Made by a program: the position numbers and the translations under genes. Below are positions 1 to 5,518 of a DNA stretch of 8,974 nt, piece by piece. The DNA is from Burkholderiaceae bacterium (GTDB lineage Bacteria > Pseudomonadota > Gammaproteobacteria > Burkholderiales > Burkholderiaceae): assembly GCA_947372155.1 (NCBI GenBank), contig CANBSM010000043.1, positions 1 through 8,974 of the forward strand. The letters run 5' to 3'. Below the pieces are notes generated by a model. The model did no database searches, was not told the origin of the DNA, and worked only from the letters and a program-made list of their open reading frames with translations. Within the stretch, counting starts at the first letter, position 1, and every line of letters begins with the position of its first letter.

Positions 1-656
1 TCTATTTCGAGATAAAGGTCGCCAGCAGGGCCTTCACCAACTCCGGGACCACCTTGTCCAGATAGTCGCAGATTTTGGCCGGCCTTAATGCCCTTAGGAA
101 TGCTGACATCTAACTTGCGTTCTTGGGTGCTGACATGGCCGCTCGCATCTTGCGCAGGCATGTGTAATGAAATCGTGCGTTTGGCTCCGTTATACGCATC
201 AGCAAGATCAATCAAAATTTTGGCATGATGATCTTGGCCTTTGAAATTCATACCCTGACGAGAATGACCACCTCGCCCACCTTGTCGGTGATTACCTCTG
301 CCGAATAAGGATTCAAAGAACTCGCTTTGATCGCCCTCAAAACCTCCACCGTAGCCTGGATGACCACCACCAAAACCACTATCAGAATATTCAAAACCTT
401 CATTCCAATTTGGGGGAGGGGTAAAGTCTTGACCGTTTTTCCAGTTCTCGCCAAAGCGATCGTAGGCTGCGCGTTTCTCGGTGTCTTTTAAAACGGCATA
501 AGCTTCACCGATTTGCTTGAACTGCTCCTCGGCACCAGCTTCTTTGTTTACATCTGGGTGGTACTTGCGCGCCATTTTACGATAGGCCGATTTAATCTCA
601 GCCTCAGTGGCGCTGCGAGCAACGCCGAGCGTTTCGTAGTAATCCCTAAATTTCAT
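1..656 (-). CDS. cbpA: DnaJ-family co-chaperone, CbpA type (3' end beyond window)
   Basis: A J-domain co-chaperone that would stimulate the ATPase of DnaK (Hsp70) and deliver unfolded clients; CbpA relatives also bind curved DNA. The 218 visible residues start [12 protein letters not shown]. The J domain covers about residues 4-70 with the DnaK-contacting HPD tripeptide at 33-35 (KYHPDVN). A Gly/Phe-rich linker follows at about 92-135, then the start of the C-terminal substrate-binding beta domain (from about 140; [14 protein letters not shown] at 189-202). No CxxCxGxG zinc repeats appear between linker and C-terminal domain, so this is a class B (CbpA-like) protein rather than canonical DnaJ. 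The usual length is near 300 residues, so roughly 90 lie beyond the left edge. Start is the ATG at 656-654; its ribosome site is weak (AGG about six bases upstream). It lies 61 bp downstream of the dehydratase gene on the same strand, but its role is unrelated; a minus-strand TAGAAT at 709-704 could be its own -10 box. Family is clear; the exact symbol is less so. Confidence 0.9.
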   Translation of the reverse strand, partial: MKFRDYYETLGVARSATEAEIKSAYRKMARKYHPDVNKEAGAEEQFKQIGEAYAVLKDTEKRAAYDRFGENWKNGQDFTPPPNWNEGFEYSDSGFGGGHPGYGGGFEGDQSEFFESLFGRGNHRQGGRGGHSRQGMNFKGQDHHAKILIDLADAYNGAKRTISLHMPAQDASGHVSTQERKLDVSIPKGIKAGQNLRLSGQGGPGVGEGPAGDLYLEI

Positions 657-687
657 AAGCCTGTTTCAGTTCGGTTTCTGTCTGGGT

Positions 688-725
688 TGAGCTAATAGGA
701 TTAATTCTACAGTTCTATTAGCTCA
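688..725. repeat. 11-bp perfect inverted repeat across the dehydratase stop codon
   Basis: TGAGCTAATAG at 688-698 is the exact reverse complement of CTATTAGCTCA at 715-725, with a 16-base spacer; two more pairs (G-U, A-U) can extend the stem inward. The right arm contains the last codons and TAA stop (720-718) of the minus-strand dehydratase. Read on the minus strand, the RNA could fold into an 11-13 bp hairpin between that gene and the cbpA gene. No U-tract follows, so it is not a standard intrinsic terminator; it may protect an mRNA 3' end, terminate weakly, or be a protein-binding palindrome near the cbpA promoter. The repeat is certain, the function is not. Confidence 0.7.
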
Positions 726-2265
726 TTACCCCAATTTGCCAGGGAACAAATTCATAGTCTCCCAGGCCAAGAAGCTCACTTTTGGAGGCTTCCCCGGAGG
801 CAGTACGCAGGAATAACTCAAATATCCGCTGACCCATCTCCTGAACGGAGACGGTGCCATCCAAAATCTCACCGCAATTAATATCCATATCCTCGGTGAG
901 GCGTTGATACATTGGGGTATTCGTGGCTAGCTTAATGCAGGGCGCAGGCTTAGAGCCGAACATAGATCCACGGCCGGTAGTGAAAGCAATCAGATTAGCG
1001 CCTCCAGCGATCTGGCCAGTGGCAGATACAGGATCAAATCCCGGGGTATCCATAAATACAAAACCTTTAGTGCTCACTGGCTCAGCATACTTATAGACTT
1101 CCATTAGAGGACCAGTACCACCTTTCATAGAGGAGCCTAGGGATTTCTCAAAAATATTGGCTAAGCCACCAATTTGATTACCGGGACTCACTTGCCCATT
1201 AATTTGCACATCTCTACCAACAGAGTATTCATCCTTCCACCAGCGAATTCGCTTAATGAGCTTTTCACCCACCTCTTTACTAGCGGCACGGCGGGTGAGG
1301 GTATGTTCAACGCCATAGATCTCTGGTGTCTCGGAAAGAATTCCAGTGCCACCATGACGGGACAAAATATCAATCGCAGCGCCTAGTGCAGGGTTGGCTG
1401 TGATTGAGGAGAAGCCATCAGAGCCGCCACACTGTAAGCCAACAGTTAGGTGACTTGCTGAAACCGTTTCCCGTTTGGCTTGATTGGCTGCAGGCAGAAG
1501 TGCTTTGACAGCTTCGATGCCGGCCTCAATGGTTTTGCGCGTGCCGCCCGATTCTTGCATGATGAAGGTATGCAGTGTATTTCCTTCGGCCAGGTCTTCC
1601 TGCTCCATTAAGCCTTTTAATTGATTGCGCTCGCAACCAAGACCCACAATCAGAGCAGCCGCTAGGTTAGGGTGACGAGCGTATCCAGCCATAGTGCGGC
1701 GAAGCAATTGCATTGGCTCACCACTCATTTCCATGCCACAACCGATGTCATGACTAAACGCCACGACTCCATCTACATTGGGAAAATCTTTTAATCTTTC
1801 GGGGGTAAACCAATCTGCAATTTTGTTCACAACAGTTGCTGAACAGTTTACTGTCGATAGAATCCCGATGAAATTACGTGTTCCTACTTTTCCATTGGCC
1901 CTGACATAACCCTGAAAGGTAGCTCGTTGATCTTCAGGCAATAATTGGGTCGGCTTATATTCGCTGGCATAAGCATAGTCACGATCAAACTCACGAAACT
2001 CGGTATTGTGACTATGTACCATCGTGCCGGGTTCAATGTCGGTATTGGCAAAACCTACCGTGACGTTGTATTTCAGAATTGGCTCGCCCTTAAGGATCTT
2101 TTTGGTGGCAATCTTGTAGCCAGCAGGCACTTGGCTGCGACTTGTAAATTTCTCACTGGGAACCTCAGCGCCAATTCCAACATCAACGCGTGCGACCACA
2201 ATATTGTCATTTGGATGAAGACGAATAATAGGACCAGCCAGTTTTTTTTCAGAGATTTCAATCAT
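718..2265 (-). CDS. UxaA/GarD-family altronate or galactarate-type dehydratase
   Basis: A 515-residue member of the metal-dependent dehydratase family that includes altronate dehydratase (UxaA, about 495 residues) and galactarate dehydratase (GarD, about 523). The family removes water from aldonic or aldaric acids to give 2-keto-3-deoxy acids in the cytoplasm. An N-terminal SAF-like domain (about 10-90) ends in VHSHN at 83-87. The catalytic body contains NGKVGTRNFIGILSTVNCSA (124-143), HDIGCGME (172-179), QCGGSDGFSSITANPALG (278-295), MDTPGFDPVSATGQIAGGAN (405-424) and DINCGE (461-466), all in the family's order, so the protein is full length and intact. Histidines 84/86 and the conserved cysteines are the likely metal-site candidates (inference). 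Start is the ATG at 2265-2263; the ribosome site is weak (GAAAGAAA). It follows a Bug receptor by 26 bp, suggesting cotranscription and a transported acid as substrate. An A8 run spans codons 6-8. Motifs do not tell altronate from galactarate, galactonate or another acid. Confidence 0.88.
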   Translation of the reverse strand: MIEISEKKLAGPIIRLHPNDNIVVARVDVGIGAEVPSEKFTSRSQVPAGYKIATKKILKGEPILKYNVTVGFANTDIEPGTMVHSHNTEFREFDRDYAYASEYKPTQLLPEDQRATFQGYVRANGKVGTRNFIGILSTVNCSATVVNKIADWFTPERLKDFPNVDGVVAFSHDIGCGMEMSGEPMQLLRRTMAGYARHPNLAAALIVGLGCERNQLKGLMEQEDLAEGNTLHTFIMQESGGTRKTIEAGIEAVKALLPAANQAKRETVSASHLTVGLQCGGSDGFSSITANPALGAAIDILSRHGGTGILSETPEIYGVEHTLTRRAASKEVGEKLIKRIRWWKDEYSVGRDVQINGQVSPGNQIGGLANIFEKSLGSSMKGGTGPLMEVYKYAEPVSTKGFVFMDTPGFDPVSATGQIAGGANLIAFTTGRGSMFGSKPAPCIKLATNTPMYQRLTEDMDINCGEILDGTVSVQEMGQRIFELFLRTASGEASKSELLGLGDYEFVPWQIGVMS

Positions 2266-2291
2266 GAGTTTCTTTCAATTCAATAGTTTAA

Positions 2292-3254
2292 TTATTCAGC
2301 AGTTGCGCCAGATTTCTTGACAATAGGGGCCCACTTAGCCACTTCGGACTTAATGTAGTCACCCAAATAGTTTGGAGTACTGGTGACCACTTCAAAGCCT
2401 TTGCCATTAATTTGCGCTTTGATTTCTGGATTGTTAAGCACACTAATGAGTTGTGCATTGAGTTTATCGACAATCGCTTTTGGTGTCCGTGCTGGTGCGA
2501 CGATTGCGTATACAAGCTCAACTTCAAATTTAGGTAGGTACTCTGAAATCGCTGGAATTTCTGGGGCGCTTGGAGAGCGTTTAAGGCTAGTAATCCCTAG
2601 TGGTATCAATTTTCCAGAGCGTACATAGGGTAAAGCTGCTGGCGTTCCGACGAGCGCAGTTTCAATTTGACCGCCAAGTACATCAGTTAATGCTGGTGCG
2701 GCACCTTTATAAGGGACATGCAAAATATCGGTTCCCGCTTGGGTATTAAATAGTTCGCCACCAAGGTGAAGTGGTGTGCCAGCGCCTGATGAGGCAAAGC
2801 TCACTTTATTGGGGTTCGCTTTCGCGTAGGCAATGAGTTCTGGAATTGTTTTGAAAGGTGCCGAGGGGTTAGCTACAAATAATAGCGATGAAGATGCGAC
2901 CAAACTTACTGGTGCAAAATCTTTAACGAGGTTGTAGTTCAGCTTTTTGTAAAGCGTTTCATTAATGGCTTGGGTGCCTACCATCATAAGAAAAAGGGTA
3001 TAGCCATCTGGTTTGGAATTGGCTACATACTCAGCAGCAAGATTGGCGCCTGCGCCTGGTTTGTTTTCAATAATGATAGGTTGACCAAGGTTTTCGCCAA
3101 GCTTGGGAGTAAAGCCTCTAGCTAAAACATCAGAAGGCCCGCCCGCAGCAAATGGAACGATGAGCTTGATAGGTTGAGCAGGATAGCTCTGCGCCTGTAT
3201 GCTGTTGGTAAAGCCAATGCTAAGTAGCGATAATGCAATAAAGATTTTTCTCAT
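2292..3254 (-). CDS. Bug/TctC-family periplasmic solute-binding receptor
   Basis: A 320-residue periplasmic receptor of the tripartite tricarboxylate transporter (TctC/Bug) family, which captures carboxylates and related small molecules with high affinity. It starts with a typical signal peptide (MRK, hydrophobic stretch 4-19, likely cleavage after IQA at 21). Family motifs follow: YPAQPIKLIVPFAAGGPSDV (24-43), GQPIIIENKPGAGANLAAEY (57-76), KPDGYTLFL (81-89), VSFASSGAGTPLHLGGELF (151-169) and HVPYKGAAPALTDVLGGQI (179-197). Length is normal for the family. Start is the ATG at 3254-3252, preceded by a good GGAGA site with a seven-base gap. The dehydratase gene lies 26 bp downstream, so the ligand is probably its substrate or a precursor. 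No TctA or TctB membrane gene is visible; many Bug proteins are orphan receptors that borrow a distant transporter or act as sensors. The ligand cannot be read from the sequence. Confidence 0.95.
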   Translation of the reverse strand: MRKIFIALSLLSIGFTNSIQAQSYPAQPIKLIVPFAAGGPSDVLARGFTPKLGENLGQPIIIENKPGAGANLAAEYVANSKPDGYTLFLMMVGTQAINETLYKKLNYNLVKDFAPVSLVASSSLLFVANPSAPFKTIPELIAYAKANPNKVSFASSGAGTPLHLGGELFNTQAGTDILHVPYKGAAPALTDVLGGQIETALVGTPAALPYVRSGKLIPLGITSLKRSPSAPEIPAISEYLPKFEVELVYAIVAPARTPKAIVDKLNAQLISVLNNPEIKAQINGKGFEVVTSTPNYLGDYIKSEVAKWAPIVKKSGATAE

Positions 3255-3261
3255 GTAATGT

Positions 3262-3266
3262 TCTCC
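3262..3266 (-). promoter_or_regulatory. Ribosome binding site of the left Bug receptor
   Basis: On the minus strand GGAGA lies seven bases before the ATG at 3254-3252. This is a strong, well-spaced Shine-Dalgarno sequence and fixes the start that gives a proper signal peptide. Confidence 0.75.
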
Positions 3267-3267
3267 G

Positions 3268-3290
3268 TATTCTTATTGTTTATTCTTATT
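3268..3290. repeat. Two direct copies of a 10-bp repeat
   Basis: TATTCTTATT occurs at 3268-3277 and again at 3281-3290, a 13-bp period with GTT between copies. It fills nearly half of the 54-bp divergent gap. It may be a tandem regulator site or part of the receptor promoter, or simply low-complexity AT-rich sequence. Confidence 0.6.
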
Positions 3291-3308
3291 TAAATATTGT
3301 GTAAAAAA

Positions 3309-4454
3309 ATGAAAATCACTCAGGCAACCATCTTTCCGCTTTCAATCCCGCTTATTGAACCGATCAAGATGGCAAAAGAATTGATTGTGGATGCTAAAAC
3401 CGTATTGCTTTGCCTCACCGATGAAGAGGGTCGCCAAGGCTGGGGTGAGGCATCTGTTGCACCTCTCATGACTGGTGAGACTCTCGAAAGCCTGTTAGCG
3501 AGCGTAAAGTATTTGGTAGAAAAAGCACGTGCAATTGAGTGGGGCGATCCTAAGGATTTTTCTAAACTGTTTGATGCAATTTTGTATGGCAATCCATCAG
3601 CTAAGTCTTGTTTAGAGATGGCATTACTGGATCTATATACACAGAAAAATTCGATCGCGTTGTGGAAATATTTACGCTCATTTGCTGTAGGTGTCGCTTC
3701 ACCGGAAGTGGCCGAGATTCCCTTGCTGCGTATGCTTGGCGGTTCACTAGAAAAAGAAATCGCTGACGCAAAATCATATCGTGAAGCAGGATTTAAGCAT
3801 TGGAAAATAAAGATTGGTTCTTTATCAGTAGAAGAAGATTTACATCGTGTCAAGGCGCTCTCAGATCTGCTCGAGGGCGACGTCATTTCGGTGGATGCTA
3901 ACGGCGCAATGTCATTAGAAGAGGCTATACAGTTTTGTACCTCAAAGCAGGCATGCAAACTGTCTTTTGCTGAACAGCTGATTAACGCAGATTCTGCAAT
4001 GGCTGATTTCGTCATGCTCAAGCAGCAATCCCCAATTCCAATTGGCTTGGATGAATCTATCCATGGGGCAGATGAGGTAGAGGAATTTATGAAAGCTAAG
4101 GCCCTTGATGGCGCCAGTCTAAAACTCATTAAAACCGGCGGTGTACTGGCGGCCTGCAAAAGCGCACAGACCCTGCGAGCAAACAATCTAAAACTTAACT
4201 TAGCTTGCAAAGTAGCAGAAACATCTTTAGCGGGAGCTGCAACAGCATCCATCGGTTTTGCAATAGGAGATGTACCTTGGGGATTTAGCATGTCAAATCA
4301 ATATCTACGCTTTGATATCTGTGATCGTCCATTAACCGCAACTCGCGGCCATCTGGATGTCGCCCAATTGAACTCTATTGGCATCGGGATTACTCCCAAC
4401 CTCGATCGTGTGAAAGATGCTGTCGCTCAAGGTTGCTCGCTCATTCAATATTAA
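3309..4454 (+). CDS. Enolase-superfamily enzyme, muconate-lactonizing subgroup
   Basis: A 381-residue cytoplasmic enzyme of the enolase superfamily, which abstracts the proton next to a carboxylate with help from Mg2+. An N-terminal capping domain (about 1-125) precedes the barrel. Catalytic elements are complete: KIK at 166-168 (KxK acid/base), metal ligands D196 (VDANGAM), E222 (FAEQ) and D248 with E249 (GLDES), and the opposing lysine K272 in SLKLIKTGG. The KxK plus late lysine places it in the muconate cycloisomerase/dipeptide epimerase/o-succinylbenzoate synthase subgroup, not the mandelate-racemase subgroup with its His-Asp dyad. SLKLIKTGG resembles dipeptide epimerases, but the tail (FDICDRPL, 335-342) is not a clean DxD signature, so the reaction is open. 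I chose ATG 3309; an in-frame TTG at 3297 would add four residues. Neither has a recognisable ribosome site. The gene diverges from the Bug receptor and its 3' end overlaps the next gene by 14 bp. In this setting a dehydratase, epimerase or cycloisomerase acting on an organic acid is plausible (inference). Confidence 0.88.
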   Translation: MKITQATIFPLSIPLIEPIKMAKELIVDAKTVLLCLTDEEGRQGWGEASVAPLMTGETLESLLASVKYLVEKARAIEWGDPKDFSKLFDAILYGNPSAKSCLEMALLDLYTQKNSIALWKYLRSFAVGVASPEVAEIPLLRMLGGSLEKEIADAKSYREAGFKHWKIKIGSLSVEEDLHRVKALSDLLEGDVISVDANGAMSLEEAIQFCTSKQACKLSFAEQLINADSAMADFVMLKQQSPIPIGLDESIHGADEVEEFMKAKALDGASLKLIKTGGVLAACKSAQTLRANNLKLNLACKVAETSLAGAATASIGFAIGDVPWGFSMSNQYLRFDICDRPLTATRGHLDVAQLNSIGIGITPNLDRVKDAVAQGCSLIQY

Positions 4455-5376
4455 GAACGTCAAAAGCAGCCTTCAACCTACGGGAGTAGGAGTCAGAAAC
4501 AGTTTTGATTTCTTCTGGGCTCCACTTCCTAAATCCTTCACCAGCTTTCATACCTGTTTTCCCATCAGCCATGAGTTGCACTACTTTTGGAGGTAGTGTG
4601 GTGATGTTGGAGAGTGAGGGATAAATTTCCTTAGCGGCATTCGCCATACCATCCCAACCTGAAATTTCTTTTTGTGTCATTGGGCCTACAGCGGCGTAAC
4701 GGAAGCCAAAGCTATACCTCACAGCATCATCAATATCAGCTGGCGTAGCAATTCCTTCTTGTACGAGCGAGAGCGCCTCTCTCATCAAGGCATGTTGAAT
4801 ACGGTTCGCTAAAAATCCAGGAATATCCTTCTTTACCAGCACGGGCTTCTTTTCGATAGCCCTATACAGTTCGCAAGCTTGCTCCGCATATTTAAGTTCT
4901 GTTTTTTGTCCCATGACAATTTCAACCAAGGGGACAACTTCTGCAGGCATGAAATAGTGCGCACCCATCATGCGGTTTGCAGTTTTGAGACCTTCTGCAA
5001 TTTTGCTAATAGGGAAGCCCGAACTATTGCTGCCAATAGGAACATCTGCCGGAACGACTTGATCGAGATATTGGAAAACTTTTTGTTTTAGTTCTAAGTT
5101 CTCGGCAACTGTCTCAATCACCCAAGAGGATTGGTTCCACTCTTGCCAATCCTCTAGGATCCCAAAGAATTGCTGTTTCTTAATGTCAGCTTCATCTTTG
5201 GTGGCGTTGGCTCCAACCATACCAATTTTCTTTGCAAGACTGATGGCTTTATCCAAACAGGCATCAGCCTTATCTTTTGTTCTACCCAATATGACGACGG
5301 GTATGTTTTGGGCAATAAAGCCAGCTGCAATGCCAGCACCCATGATTCCGGTTCCAATAACAGCTACAGATTTCAT
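4441..5376 (-). CDS. 3-hydroxyacyl-CoA dehydrogenase-like NAD-dependent oxidoreductase
   Basis: A 311-residue NAD-dependent dehydrogenase of the 3-hydroxyacyl-CoA dehydrogenase fold. The Rossmann motif GTGIMGAGIAAG is at 8-19. The active-site chain follows: SNSSG at 116-120 (serine), GAHYFMPAEVVPLVEIV at 138-154 with H140 and E152 at the family's 12-residue spacing, and N191 in DIPGFLANRIQ (184-194). The C-terminal helical domain runs from about 184 to the end (GFRYAAVGPM, 224-233; KTGMKAGEGF, 273-282). All catalytic positions are kept, so it should be active. This small single-domain form also includes L-gulonate 3-dehydrogenase (lambda-crystallin) and carnitine 3-dehydrogenase, so among sugar-acid genes a 3-hydroxy acid without CoA is a real alternative to an acyl-CoA. 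Start is the ATG at 5376-5374 with only a weak upstream AGG. It is transcribed divergently from the lactonase across the 142-bp control region and ends in a 14-bp tail-to-tail overlap with the enolase-family gene. Confidence 0.9.
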   Translation of the reverse strand: MKSVAVIGTGIMGAGIAAGFIAQNIPVVILGRTKDKADACLDKAISLAKKIGMVGANATKDEADIKKQQFFGILEDWQEWNQSSWVIETVAENLELKQKVFQYLDQVVPADVPIGSNSSGFPISKIAEGLKTANRMMGAHYFMPAEVVPLVEIVMGQKTELKYAEQACELYRAIEKKPVLVKKDIPGFLANRIQHALMREALSLVQEGIATPADIDDAVRYSFGFRYAAVGPMTQKEISGWDGMANAAKEIYPSLSNITTLPPKVVQLMADGKTGMKAGEGFRKWSPEEIKTVSDSYSRRLKAAFDVLNIE

Positions 5377-5387
5377 GTTTTTAAACC

Positions 5388-5404
5388 TATACGGTTAAGT
5401 TATA
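5388..5404 (+). promoter_or_regulatory. Candidate operator, left copy of the TATACGG motif
   Basis: TATACGGTTAAGTTATA shares 12 of its first 13 bases with the minus-strand copy at 5496-5484. It begins within AACC-N5-GGTT (5384-5396), a small palindrome. It covers the minus-strand TATAAC at 5404-5399, a possible -10 box of the dehydrogenase gene, and lies about 12 bp before that gene's start. Binding by the cluster's HutC-type regulator is inference. Confidence 0.45.
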
Positions 5405-5413
5405 AATAGAGCT

Positions 5414-5431
5414 TGATCAATGCTGATCAAT
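5414..5431. repeat. Two TGATCAAT copies one helical turn apart
   Basis: TGATCAAT occurs at 5414-5421 and 5424-5431, with exactly 10 bp between starts, so both copies face the same side of the helix. The first is part of the perfect palindrome TTGATCAA (5413-5420). It lies between the left and middle TACGG copies. Such phasing suits cooperative protein binding, but no specific factor is recognised. Confidence 0.5.
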
Positions 5432-5481
5432 AATTACCGTAGGTTATCATTATTTATGGTTTAATTGTTTATTAATAAAAC

Positions 5482-5496
5482 ATACTTATCCGTATA
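5482..5496 (-). promoter_or_regulatory. Candidate operator, right copy of the TATACGG motif
   Basis: Read on the minus strand this is TATACGGATAAGTAT, in opposite orientation to the left copy. It overlaps the plus-strand TATAAC at 5493-5498 and ends 22 bp before the lactonase ATG. A weaker middle copy of the core (minus strand TACGGTAATTAT, 5440-5429) lies between the two. Role inferred from position and repetition. Confidence 0.45.
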
Positions 5497-5505
5497 ACTT
5501 ACCCT

Positions 5506-5510
5506 AGGAG
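5506..5510 (+). promoter_or_regulatory. Ribosome binding site of the lactonase gene
   Basis: AGGAG lies eight bases before the ATG at 5519. It favours that codon over the in-frame ATG two codons later (5525), for which the gap would be 14 bases. The site is embedded in the perfect palindrome GGAGATCTCC (5507-5516). Confidence 0.75.
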
Positions 5511-5518
5511 ATCTCCCC

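Larger units (their letters stand above)
3255..3308. promoter_or_regulatory. Short divergent intergenic region, Bug receptor / enolase-family gene
   Basis: Only 54 AT-rich bases separate the two divergent ATG codons, so both genes must draw on a compact shared control region or on elements inside each other's 5' ends. For the minus-strand receptor, TTTACA (3305-3300) and TAAACA (3282-3277) sit 17 bp apart, a weak sigma70-like pair. No convincing promoter or ribosome site is visible for the plus-strand gene. ATACGGA on the minus strand (3270-3264) matches the core of the motif found in the other divergent region at 5377-5518. Confidence 0.45.
5377..5518. promoter_or_regulatory. Divergent control region between dehydrogenase and lactonase operon
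   Basis: This is the longest non-coding stretch in the window and the only place from which the plus-strand operon (lactonase, regulator, Ldh2 enzyme, receptor) can plausibly be started. It is strongly AT-rich and symmetric. TATAAC, a 5/6 match to the -10 consensus, occurs near each end pointing outward: minus strand 5404-5399 and plus strand 5493-5498, each inside TATAACTTA. I see no convincing -35 partner for either, and transcripts from them would have leaders of only about 15 bases, so promoter assignment is tentative. Motif copies listed separately overlap both candidate -10 boxes, as expected of a repressor that blocks both directions. The GntR/HutC protein encoded two genes into the operon is the obvious candidate regulator. 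Confidence 0.6.

Noticed and set aside
513..695. Plus-strand 60-codon open frame at the chaperone start
   Set aside because: It is antisense to the clearly real J domain, has no ribosome site and no recognisable protein features.
688..725. Heat-shock CIRCE (HrcA) operator upstream of the chaperone gene
   Set aside because: CIRCE arms are TTAGCACTC...GAGTGCTAA with a 9-base spacer; here the arms are in the opposite order, differ in sequence and have a 16-base spacer. No clear sigma32 promoter (CTTGAA / CCCCAT) was seen either.
2242..2249. Run of eight T (A8 in the dehydratase codons 6-8) as a phase-variable switch
   Set aside because: Eight bases is short for phase variation, the tract encodes ordinary Glu-Lys-Lys residues, and nothing else suggests switching.
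3320..4291. Long 323-codon minus-strand open frame inside the enolase-family gene
   Set aside because: The plus-strand frame carries every enolase-superfamily catalytic motif; the antisense translation is Ser/Ala-rich with no recognisable domain and is a codon-bias shadow.
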